Shown here in pieces: positions 1-7,418 of a stretch of DNA of 36,270 nucleotides (position 1 is its first letter; each line of letters opens with the position of its first letter). The position numbers and the translations under genes are program-made. Location of the stretch: positions 1-36,270 of the forward strand of contig JAFXQT010000089.1 of assembly GCA_017526905.1 (NCBI GenBank), in the 5' to 3' direction. The stretch is from Bacteroidaceae bacterium. Its GTDB lineage: Bacteria; Bacteroidota; Bacteroidia; Bacteroidales; Bacteroidaceae. The notes under the pieces are model-generated. The model saw only the letters and a list, made by a program, of their open reading frames with translations, was not told where the DNA came from and made no database searches.

Positions 1-2
1 AA

Positions 3-211
3 GGTGTGTTCTATTAATTAATAAATTCTCTATGAATTATCTTTGTTTGCTCTTGCCTCTTTCCGGCATCTTTTGCTCCAAGTCCTTGGGACGTTCTTGA
101 AGTGTCAAGCGTCGCAAGCGCCGAGTGGCCCGCTACGCCCCGGCGGTCTTGAAACAAAATCTGTTCGGAAATAGCCTAAGAGCAATTCAAAGCTAATTTA
201 TAGAACACACC
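3..211 (+). repeat. Fold-back (MITE-like) repeat, copy A
   Basis: The element begins GGTGTGTTCTAT and ends with its exact reverse complement ATAGAACACACC (200-211). The two halves remain complementary through most of their length, so a single strand can fold into one long interrupted hairpin. A second copy lies inverted at 23665-23841; over the shared 177 bases I count about 7 mismatches. Copy A carries 32 extra bases near the hairpin tip (about 94-125). A TAnnTTTG box pointing inward is present in each arm (TATCTTTG at 38-45 on plus, TAGCTTTG at 188-195 on minus). The right flank ATAA and the two visible left bases AA are compatible with a 4-bp target duplication, but the window edge cuts it off. 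No coding capacity is seen. It is probably a non-autonomous mobile element. Confidence 0.85.
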
Positions 212-356
212 ATAAATCATTGATACCGCTTGGAGCGTTCCTTATACATAAGGTCCCACTGAAGCGGAAAGCGCAGAAAGGATTCGAACGGCACCCCCTT
301 TAGGGTCGTTTTAGTTGGGCTCTTCAACCGAAGCATACACCGATACACGCCTAATG

Positions 357-392
357 GTGTAGCTTGTTCGGTCGCGAGCGAACAACCTACAC
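357..392. repeat. 14-bp-arm hairpin next to the tandem repeats
   Basis: The arms are GTGTAGCTTGTTCG (357-370) and CGAACAACCTACAC (379-392), complementary except for one central C/C position, around an 8-base loop. There is no T-tract after it, so it is not an obvious intrinsic terminator. It lies 5 bases before the 32-bp tandem repeats. Confidence 0.7.
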
Positions 393-397
393 AGCTA

Positions 398-493
398 CGC
401 TTTCAGGCTGCAGCGCAAAGGTGAGTGCTCGCTTTCAGGTTGCAACGCAAAGGTGTGTGTTCGCTTTCAGGCTGCAACGCAAAGATGTGTGGG
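398..493. repeat. Tandem repeat, 3 x 32 bp
   Basis: Three head-to-tail units start at 398, 430 and 462, each opening with CGCTTTCAGG and continuing with a TGCAACGCAAAG-type block. The period is exactly 32 bases and units differ at only a few positions. There are no spacers, so this is a minisatellite and not a CRISPR array. Confidence 0.85.
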
Positions 494-630
494 CATGCGT
501 GGCAGGACGTATTGATGGCGATTTGTAACTTTGTTTGCGCGCACACGCGTGTAAACTCACTTTTGCATACACTTATACACTCTTCTATACCTAATATATT
601 GTGTTTAAACTTTCTACGCTTCTATTTTTT

Positions 631-773
631 GGTGTATTTTGGGTGTATTTGTGAGTGTATGAGTGTATATTGTTATGAAAAAGTGTCGAAAACTTTGCAC
701 AAATGGTATAAAATGACGCAAGCTTTTCCCATTCCATACACCCATACACCCTCAAATACACCCTAAATACACC
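631..773. repeat. 38-bp inverted repeat built of GTGTAT motifs
   Basis: The left arm (631-668) and the reverse complement of the right arm (736-773) match at about 34 of 38 positions. Each arm contains four GTGTAT cores spaced about 8-12 bases apart (GGTGTATTT repeated). The 67-base centre is AT-rich and holds no gene. The same core recurs singly at 822-839. The layout suggests clustered protein-binding sites such as iterons or operator repeats, but the binding protein is not identifiable here. Confidence 0.75.
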
Positions 774-998
774 ATCATTTAAGCATGTAAATGACTGGAC
801 TATAGATAAATAAATACATTTAGGTGTATTAGTGTATGGAAAATCGTTCTTTATACACGCGTAGCAAAATGTAAGATGTTCAAGTTCCTCTACGTTTGCA
901 GGGAGTAACTTCAGCTATATACCTGAGCCCACTTTAAAAAGTCCAAAGGGATGAAAAGACCACAAGAAGTGTGGGGCCTGTTTTCCGCGTTGGGTCAC

Positions 999-1887
999 TC
1001 AAGTGCCCTTTCGCCAGTCAGGCACCACCAGTTGGCATAGCTCAGACTGCTCTTCGTCCATCCCCAGATATACCCGCTTGGTCTGCTTTGACTTCGGCAG
1101 AGTGTAAGTAATGGCGTACATGTTCTTGACCAGTTCCTGTGCCCGGTAGATGGTTATCTCTGATTTTGCGGCCTTCAGTATGCGTTCGAGTTCCAGCATA
1201 ATCGTGTATGCTGTGAAGCAGATGCAGATGTGCCCTTCAATTCTGTTTCGGAGCCTGTGGTAGATAGGGCGCACGACCAGGTCAAACTTGTTCATCCTGA
1301 AAGCCCGCTCGATAAACCAAAGATTGGAGTAGCTGGCGATGACCTCACCCTTTTCCAGCGTGGTGTTGGTGAGATAGCCCTTTATGCCGTCTCATGCGGC
1401 ATCGGCCTCATACCTCTCCATGTTGATGCTGATAGTCACCTCACCCTCCATCTTGAGGTACTTGTTGTACCCCCGGTTGTTGATGTTCTGCTTCGTCAGC
1501 CTGCCGCTGGCCATCTTCTTCTGGAGCCTCGCCAGTCCACGCTGTCGGTTGTGTGCATCCTTCCTGGCACGTTTCTCGGTACATGACAGGACAAGCCTCA
1601 CTCCGCCGCCCTTCTCTATTTCCACGACATCGCCATACTTCATGCCCAAGGAGAGAATCTGTTCCTTGACCTTTTCACTCTCCGATTTCGGCCTTGCACC
1701 AAGGATAAGGCCCCTCCATCTCCTGAATGAAGGACGATGCTTGTTGCAACAGCTTTTCCAACGCTGCCGTGTCGTTGGGATGGGCGGAACCGAAGGATTT
1801 TACCAATCGCTGCTTACGGGACTTGGTCGTGCTGAGGACAAAAACGCTGATCGTCCCTGATTTGTTGCGCTTCTTTCGGATAAACAT
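999..1887 (-). pseudogene. IS1634-family (IS4-like) transposase remnant
   Basis: The first 70 codons (1887 down to 1675) give the typical N-terminus of IS1634-type transposases (MFIRKKRNKSG). After a frame change the sequence resumes at 1649 with the C-terminal part, including the IERAFR segment that carries the catalytic Glu of the DDE triad and the hydrophobic HICICFTAY helix. An in-frame TGA at 1392-1394 sits where related proteins carry Trp, followed by DGIKGY in the same frame. The total coding length is under 300 codons, and the middle with the two catalytic Asp residues appears deleted. It is therefore broken in three ways: frame change, nonsense codon and internal deletion. A 10-base direct repeat GGGTCACTCA occurs at 992-1001 and 1904-1913. 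Confidence 0.85.
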
Positions 1888-1896
1888 AGTGCAAAG

Positions 1897-2593
1897 TTAG
1901 TGCGGGTCACTCACATTTGCAACTTTTTGGCTCCCAACTGCTTGATTTTTAGGATAGTTTAATTTTAGAGGCAGAGAAGCGCGGAAAACAGGACCGACAA
2001 ACACAGGGTTGACGATGTTATGGGCGTCGTCATCCACATAGTCGGCGGCCTTGTCCCACTTGATGATGTAGGGCACGCCGGCAAAGAGCGTGTTCTCCAT
2101 CTCCGGGTCATCATTCCAAGACTTCCTAAAGGTGAGGTTGAGCGTGGTGCCCTCGATGCTGGCGGCGGTCACGGTGCGGTAGGTGGCGCCGTAGAGCGGG
2201 CCGTCGGGGTCGGTCATATCCACGTCGAAGGGCAGGCACAGCGTGTTCCACTTGCCGTCCTTGTAGAGTGTGCGGCCGGCGAGTGTCACGTCAGCCCGTC
2301 CGCCGTAGTTGGCGATGATGTCCGTAGGACATCGGCATTGTCGGCATTGTCGGCCAATTCGGCGGCCCGATAGCTGATGGTCACCTCGACCGAGCCAGCG
2401 ACCTCGTTGTAAATGTCATCGCCGGGTACTTTGTAATATACGGTGTAGGTTCCGGCATCCGTAGCTGTGGGGATGAACGTTGTATAGTCGTCGCCGCCGG
2501 TCAAGCTGTAGGTCATTATGCCGTTGTCGGTCGTGCCTGCTGCTACGAGCGGCTGCGCCGAGCCGTTGTAGACGAGGTCGGCTATGGGCGGTT
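1897..2593 (-). pseudogene. Remnant of a secreted surface protein (MBG-like plus C-terminal repeat region)
   Basis: Reading from 2593 downward, the first frame gives an extracellular-repeat-like segment (YNGSAQPLV, then TDAGTYTVYYKV) resembling the MBG/YDG-type domains of Bacteroidetes surface proteins. The frame is lost near 2330. It is regained in another frame as ADVTLAGRTLYKDGKW and NTLCLPFDV, a segment common in large Prevotella-type secreted proteins. An in-frame TAA directly precedes the first codons at about 2594, so the 5' part is missing. A short tandem repeat of CGGCATTGT (about 2333-2351) lies at the frame break and may have caused it. It abuts the transposase remnant and was probably truncated by the same event. 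The C-terminus is also truncated or altered next to the insertion. Confidence 0.7.
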
Positions 2594-2690
2594 AGGCAGA
2601 TGCGGTAAAGTGTATGTGCTAAAAGAAAAGTTGTTCGGCCGCCGACATGCCTTTTCCAATGGTGTAACTACCACTTGCCATAATCCAGGA

Positions 2691-2720
2691 ATTCCCCACG
2701 GACAACTGCCCATGGGGAAT
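2691..2720. terminator. Hairpin downstream of the nitroreductase gene
   Basis: ATTCCCCA (2691-2698) and TGGGGAAT (2713-2720) form an 8-bp perfect stem. It lies about 80 bases past the stop of the minus-strand nitroreductase gene. There is no clear T-tract on either side, so a termination role is only a guess. Confidence 0.3.
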
Positions 2721-2800
2721 CAGTACGGACAGGCAAGCGTCACACTGTTGCAATAATGACGAGTGCGGTGCTTGCCGATAAAAACTCTTGACTAAGGGCC

Positions 2801-3436
2801 TTACTTGGCGGGAGGCCAACCGATGGGGTTGTTGAGCAGGGGCACCTGCTGCGGGGTGAGGCCGAGTTCGCGCGAGAGCCCGACGGTGTCCATCATCATG
2901 CGCGGCACGGTGTTCAAGCCGAGGGCGGTACACACCAGGCAGATGTTCTCCGACACGTATGCAGCATCGTACTTGCCCATGTCGGCAGCGCCGCGCGAAC
3001 GGTTGCCAAAGCGGCTCTGATCGCTGACCATGATGAGGGAAACGGGTGCCTGGGTGACGAACTGCTGGCCGGCTGCGAGGTACGGACGGACGTCCTTCTC
3101 GGTGACCTGCTTCAGCGTGTTCGTGCGCGGATCGTAGAGGAAGGCCCCGTCCTGACGGGCCACATAGATCAGGATGTCCTGCGCGTTGATGGCGCTGGGG
3201 GCCGTGATCTTCTTCTCCTTTTCGCGGTTGATGCCGCAAGCGGCCCACAGCACGGTGGACAGTGTCTTGGCATCGATCTCGCGCTGGGAGAAGGCGCGGG
3301 CAGAGGCGCGCTTGGACAGCGCCTCCAACAATGACATGCCGGCCTTGGTCTGGGGCTTGGGCAACTTGTAATCCTTGGCCTGGCCGGACAGGCAGAACGC
3401 AGCCAGGAGCATGACGGAAAGAATGTGTTTCATCAT
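2801..3436 (-). CDS. Exported nitroreductase-family protein
   Basis: This 211-residue protein starts with a clear signal peptide (MMKHILSVMLLAAFCLSGQAK) followed by a nitroreductase/SagB-type fold. Visible family features are the early RASARAF segment (FMN phosphate-binding region of the family), the WAACGINR motif and the GLNTVPRMM stretch near the C-terminus. Such enzymes bind FMN and use NAD(P)H or another donor to reduce nitro, quinone or similar compounds. The exported form is common in Bacteroidales, and its physiological substrate is not known. The gene follows the Na/Pi cotransporter gene by 33 bases on the same strand and is probably co-transcribed with it. A second ATG directly follows the first, so the start could be either. 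Confidence 0.85.
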   Translation of the reverse strand: MMKHILSVMLLAAFCLSGQAKDYKLPKPQTKAGMSLLEALSKRASARAFSQREIDAKTLSTVLWAACGINREKEKKITAPSAINAQDILIYVARQDGAFLYDPRTNTLKQVTEKDVRPYLAAGQQFVTQAPVSLIMVSDQSRFGNRSRGAADMGKYDAAYVSENICLVCTALGLNTVPRMMMDTVGLSRELGLTPQQVPLLNNPIGWPPAK

Positions 3437-3469
3437 TGTGTCTATGGGGTTAAGGGGAGGGTAAAAGGT

Positions 3470-5236
3470 TCAGTCTCTGCTGCGCAAGCCCATGCGGGCC
3501 TCGACCACATTGACCACATAGTCGCCCAGTTTCTCGCACTCGTTGACCAGGTCCATGTAGATGGTGCCCACGGCATAGGTGTATTCGTGGTTGTTCACGT
3601 CGATGATGTTCTGCTGCTTCAGCTGGTTGCGGTAGTTGTTTATTTCGTGCTCGGTGTTGAACGTGCGGTTCACATCGAACGTTTCCTTGCGCCCGGTCAT
3701 CAGCTGGTTCATCAAGGTGAGCGCGTCGTTGGTCAGCTCCATCATCTGATGCAGATGGCTGTACTGCTGCTCGGTGAAGTGGTCCTGCTTGGCTATGTAT
3801 TTGCGGGAAATGGAACGGGCCATGTTGTAGCAGGCGTCGCCGATGCTCTCCAGTTCGCTGATTTCGCGCAGCATGGCACGAATCTTGGCCTTGGTCTCAT
3901 CGCTGAGGTGGGCATCGCTCACCTGGTCGAGGTAATTGGCTATCTCCAGTTCCATGTTGTCGGAAATGTTCTCGTACTTCTCTATACGCGAGAACAGCTT
4001 GTTGAACTCCTCGGCCTGGTTGTCCTTTTTCTTGCCGGTGAGTGAGGATGAGAGGGTGAGCAACTCGCGCACCATGGAGAACATGCGCTGCATGCGCTCG
4101 GAGAAGAACTCGATTTCCTTGTGCGCCTCCAGGACGGACAGCTCGGGGGTCTTCATGAAGCCGGCGGTGATGAAATGCAGGCGGAAATCCTCCTCTTCGT
4201 CCATCTTCTTGGATTTGATGACCCAGCACACGAACTTCTCAATCTGCGGAATGAACCAAATGAGAATGGCCGTGTTGACCACGTTGAACGTGGTGTGGAA
4301 GGCGGCCAGCACATAATTCAGCTTGCCCACGTTGGCCATGAACTCGGCATGAGTGGCCTGGTCCTTGGTCATTTCCACATCGAAGCCAACCCAATCGCAC
4401 ACCATATCGACGAAGTAGCGGAACACGAACATAATCCACAACACGCCAAACACGTTGAAGAACAGGTGTGCCAGAGCGGCACGCCGTGCCTGTGTGTTGG
4501 CCGAGAGGGCTGCAAGGTTGGAGGTGATGGTGGTGCCGATATTCTCGCCCAGCACCAAGGCGATGCCCTGATAGATGGGCATTGCACCGGTGGAGCAGAG
4601 CAACATCGTAATGGCCATCACGGCCGCCGACGACTGCACGCAGAACGTCATGAGGCCGCCCAGCAACAGGAAGATGATGGTGGTGAGGAAGGAATCGGGG
4701 TCGAACGACTTGAAGAAGGAGGTAACAGCCTCGTTATTGGCCAGATCCATGGACATGCCCGTGGCCTTCAGGGTGGTGAGGCCCAGCAGCAACAGTCCGA
4801 TACCAAACAGGAAGTCGCCCACGTATCTGTGCCGCTTCATATAAATAAGCACGATGCCCACAAAAAAGCCCACATAGGAAATGATGCTGATATCGAACGG
4901 GGAGGCATCGCTGCCCGATGTGCCCAGTGCCATGATCCAGGCTGTGAGCGTGGTGCCGATGTTGGCACCCATAATCACGGAGATGGCTTGTGCAAGGGTG
5001 AGCAGGCCGGCATTGACAAACGAAACGGTCATGACAGTGGTGGCCGTTGACGACTGAACCGACGCAGTGACAAGCGTGCCGGTGAGCATGCCCGTGAAGC
5101 GGTTGGTGGTCATGGCGCCAAGCACATGGCGCAGTTGCGGGCCCGCCATCTTCTGCAAGGCCTCGCTCATGGATTTCATACCGAACATGAGCAGGGCCAA
5201 CGAGCCGAGAAGCTTAAAGATAATCCAAATAGACAT
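3470..5236 (-). CDS. Na/Pi cotransporter family protein with PhoU-like C-terminal domain
   Basis: The 588-residue protein has two repeated membrane modules, each with the paired signatures of the NptA/SLC34-type family: QSSTATT (about 61-67) with GANIGTT (90-96), and QSSAAV (about 201-206) with GENIGTT (230-236). These motifs form the substrate and Na+ site in the family. About nine hydrophobic segments fill residues 1-320. From about 360 on it is hydrophilic and helical (LSVLEAHKEIEFF, ISELESIGDACYNM), matching the PhoU-like domain found in bacterial members. The role is sodium-coupled phosphate uptake or phosphate homeostasis at the inner membrane. The downstream nitroreductase gene is probably in the same transcript. 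The substrate is inferred from family membership only. Confidence 0.9.
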   Translation of the reverse strand: MSIWIIFKLLGSLALLMFGMKSMSEALQKMAGPQLRHVLGAMTTNRFTGMLTGTLVTASVQSSTATTVMTVSFVNAGLLTLAQAISVIMGANIGTTLTAWIMALGTSGSDASPFDISIISYVGFFVGIVLIYMKRHRYVGDFLFGIGLLLLGLTTLKATGMSMDLANNEAVTSFFKSFDPDSFLTTIIFLLLGGLMTFCVQSSAAVMAITMLLCSTGAMPIYQGIALVLGENIGTTITSNLAALSANTQARRAALAHLFFNVFGVLWIMFVFRYFVDMVCDWVGFDVEMTKDQATHAEFMANVGKLNYVLAAFHTTFNVVNTAILIWFIPQIEKFVCWVIKSKKMDEEEDFRLHFITAGFMKTPELSVLEAHKEIEFFSERMQRMFSMVRELLTLSSSLTGKKKDNQAEEFNKLFSRIEKYENISDNMELEIANYLDQVSDAHLSDETKAKIRAMLREISELESIGDACYNMARSISRKYIAKQDHFTEQQYSHLHQMMELTNDALTLMNQLMTGRKETFDVNRTFNTEHEINNYRNQLKQQNIIDVNNHEYTYAVGTIYMDLVNECEKLGDYVVNVVEARMGLRSRD

Positions 5237-5695
5237 AGGATAACAGGGGAGATAATAGGGATTTTAAGTTTCGGGAATGAGAGGGTGTAGCTTAACAGGA
5301 AGTTATGCCAGCATGACTGGCCGGAAGTTTTGGCACTGGGTGAGGGATGATACTATCGGACGCCGGGGGTGTTTCCCTGTTCACGGCACAAGCCTTCCTA
5401 GAGTGTAGCAAAGTAACTTCCATTTTAAGTTCCGACAGTTGGGTAATGAAAATTATGTAAGATATGGGTCCGTTGTGGGACTTTCGCCTGTAGGTGAATT
5501 GCATGCAACACCCGAGGGTTGCATAGAGTTCACTTTAAAGCTCTGCAAATATAGGTGGATTTTGTGTTATGGCGTGCAATGGCACGCATATAAGTTCTTT
5601 TTTTTAAGCGAAACGAAAAAAAAGGAGGCAAACGTTTGTCGGTTCTCACAAATTCTTCTTACCTTTGACCCCAACAATCTAACGAATACGACATC
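5237..5695. other. Divergent intergenic region between Na/Pi transporter and ssb
   Basis: The two genes point away from each other across 459 bases. The ssb-side promoter is called separately. On the minus strand a perfect -7 box TATATTTG lies at 5546-5553, about 310 bases upstream of the transporter start, so that transcript would have a long leader. I see no credible ORF: the 70-codon minus-strand frame at 5292-5504 has an unfamiliar composition. Confidence 0.5.
5635..5667 (+). promoter_or_regulatory. Promoter of ssb-gldE-mutY
   Basis: TTTG at 5635-5638 (-33 element) and TACCTTTG at 5660-5667 (-7 element) are separated by 21 bases and fit the Bacteroidetes primary-sigma consensus. The ssb start codon is 29 bases downstream. 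Confidence 0.8.
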
Positions 5696-6055
5696 ATGGC
5701 AAGTGTGAACAAGGTAATTCTGCTGGGCAACGTGGGCAAAGAGCCCGAGGTGCGCTACGTGGAAGCAGGCGTGGCTGTGGCACAATTCTCGCTGGCCACC
5801 ACCGAACGTGGCTACAAACTGCAAAACGGCACAGAGGTGCCCGACCGCACGGAATGGCACAACGTCGTGGCTTGGCGCAAGCAGGCAGAAATCATCGAGA
5901 AATATGTTCACAAGGGCGACATGCTCTACGTTGAAGGCAAGATACACACCCGCTCCTACGACGATAAGCAAGGCGTGAAGCGCTACGTCACCGAAATCTG
6001 GGCCGACCAGATTGAGCTGATGCCACGCCAAGCAGCCGCCCCTGCTGCACAGTAA
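5696..6055 (+). CDS. ssb: Single-stranded DNA-binding protein
   Basis: The protein has 119 residues and is essentially one OB-fold domain. It opens with the family-typical MASVNKVILLGNVGKEPEVRY and contains TEWHNVVAWRKQAEIIEKY and KGDMLYVEGKI segments, all characteristic of bacterial SSB. It binds single-stranded DNA during replication, repair and recombination. The C-terminus is short and ends in PAAQ. The acidic D-D-I-P-F-type tail that recruits partner proteins in most SSBs is absent, and no frameshift is visible that would explain the loss. The stop is only 3 bases before the gldE start, so the two genes are translationally close. The ssb-gldE-mutY clustering is typical of Bacteroidetes. 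Confidence 0.95.
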   Translation: MASVNKVILLGNVGKEPEVRYVEAGVAVAQFSLATTERGYKLQNGTEVPDRTEWHNVVAWRKQAEIIEKYVHKGDMLYVEGKIHTRSYDDKQGVKRYVTEIWADQIELMPRQAAAPAAQ

Positions 6056-6058
6056 CTT

Positions 6059-7387
6059 ATGGACTATTATTTATCGGGCCTGACGGGCCTTTTTGACGGA
6101 ATTACTACACAGGCTCCCACCATGGGGGCCATTGTTGCATTGGTAGTGGCCATTGTGCTGCTGGGCTGCTCGGCTTTTGTCAGCGGCAGCGAAATTGCCT
6201 TCTTCTCGCTCTCGCCATCGGACATGAACGAGATCGAGGACGAGAAACACCCTGCCGACACCAAGATAAAACGCTTGCTGGCCGACAGCGAACGCTTGCT
6301 GGCCACCATCCTGTGCAGCAACAACTTTGTGAACGTGGCCATCACGCTACTGCTCAACTACTTCTTCCTGCAAACCATCGACTTCGGTGTGAACAAGCTG
6401 CTGGAGTTTGTGTTCACCACCATTGTAATTACATTCATGCTCCTTATTCTTGGCGAGATCATGCCCAAGATTGCATCCGGGCAGAACGCCTTGCGCATGG
6501 CCCGTTTCTGCGCCCCAGCCTACCTGGTGCTGGAACGGCTCTGGTGGCCGGTGGCAACCCTGCTGGTGGGCAGCACCAAACTGACCAACCGCATCCTGTC
6601 ACATGCGCCCCAGCAGCTGTCGGTTGACGATCTGGAGCAGGCACTGGAACTGACCGACAAGGACGAGATTCGCGAGGAGAACCAAATCCTGCAAGGTATC
6701 ATCCGGTTCGGTGGCGAGATGGCACGGGAAGTGATGACGCCACGCGTGGACATGGTTGACCTGGACATCAAGACACCCTTCAACGAAGTGCTGCAATGTA
6801 TTGTCGAAAACAACTACTCGCGCATACCCATCTATGCCGGTTCGGAGGATAACATACGCGGCATCCTCTATATCAAGGACCTGCTTCCGCACCTGGGCAA
6901 GCCTGCCACCTTCCGCTGGCAGACACTGGTGCGCCAAGCCACCTTCGTGCCAGAAACCAAGATGATTGACGACCTGCTGCGCGATTTCCAGGCTCAGAAG
7001 GTGCACATGGCCATCGTGGTGGACGAATTTGGCGGCACCAGCGGTCTGGTGACCATGGAGGACATCATCGAGGAGATTGTGGGCGAGATCGAGGACGAAT
7101 ACGACGAGGAGGAAAAGACCTACCAGCGCCTGAACCAAAACACCTATGTGTTCGAGGCCAAGACGCTGCTCTCGGACTTCTATAAGATTGTGCAGGTGGA
7201 CGATGACACCTTCGACGAGGTGGTCGGCGATGCCGACACGCTGGCCGGCCTGCTGCTGGAACTGAAGGGCGAATTCCCCACCCTGCACGAACGCCTCACC
7301 TACGACCGCTTCGTGTTCGAAGTGTTGGAGATGGACGAACGTCGCATTGTCAAGATCAAGGTGATTATCAAGGAGGCAAAAGACTGA
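6059..7387 (+). CDS. gldE: GldE-type CNNM/CBS-domain membrane protein
   Basis: The 442-residue protein has an N-terminal CNNM (DUF21) membrane domain with about four hydrophobic segments between residues 20 and 170 and the SGSEIAFFSLS motif. It then has two CBS domains (about 215-335; VMTPRVDMV and DEFGGTSGLVTMEDIIEEIVGEI are diagnostic) and a C-terminal CorC/HlyC transporter-associated domain. This is the HlyC/CorC family to which gliding protein GldE belongs. In Flavobacterium GldE is needed for gliding and lies next to ssb and mutY, as here. Non-gliding Bacteroidales keep the gene, where a role in ion homeostasis or lipoprotein assembly is possible but unproven. No gldD follows within the window. 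Confidence 0.9.
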   Translation: MDYYLSGLTGLFDGITTQAPTMGAIVALVVAIVLLGCSAFVSGSEIAFFSLSPSDMNEIEDEKHPADTKIKRLLADSERLLATILCSNNFVNVAITLLLNYFFLQTIDFGVNKLLEFVFTTIVITFMLLILGEIMPKIASGQNALRMARFCAPAYLVLERLWWPVATLLVGSTKLTNRILSHAPQQLSVDDLEQALELTDKDEIREENQILQGIIRFGGEMAREVMTPRVDMVDLDIKTPFNEVLQCIVENNYSRIPIYAGSEDNIRGILYIKDLLPHLGKPATFRWQTLVRQATFVPETKMIDDLLRDFQAQKVHMAIVVDEFGGTSGLVTMEDIIEEIVGEIEDEYDEEEKTYQRLNQNTYVFEAKTLLSDFYKIVQVDDDTFDEVVGDADTLAGLLLELKGEFPTLHERLTYDRFVFEVLEMDERRIVKIKVIIKEAKD

Positions 7388-7418
7388 AGGCGGACGCTTG
7401 AAGATGGGAAATTGAAAA

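Larger units (their letters stand above)
212..998. other. Gene-free repeat-rich region
   Basis: No convincing gene lies here. The stretch holds a hairpin (357-392), three exact-period tandem repeats (398-493), a long inverted repeat of GTGTAT motifs (631-773) and further single GTGTAT/ATACAC motifs (about 335-347, 567-580, 822-839). A 113-codon open frame at 425-766 runs across the repeats and has a low-complexity, unfamiliar product, so I do not call it. The density of GTGTAT motifs resembles iteron-type binding sites, but no replication or recombination gene is next to them. Confidence 0.6.

Noticed and set aside
270-300. tRNA gene suggested by a TTCGAATCC-like block on the minus strand
   Set aside because: No T stem, acceptor stem or anticodon arm can be drawn around it.
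425-766. 113-codon plus-strand open frame
   Set aside because: It runs through the tandem and inverted repeats, has odd composition and no recognisable domain or ribosome-binding site.
1230-1860. Plus-strand open frames across the transposase remnant
   Set aside because: They are antisense shadows; the minus strand gives recognisable transposase segments.
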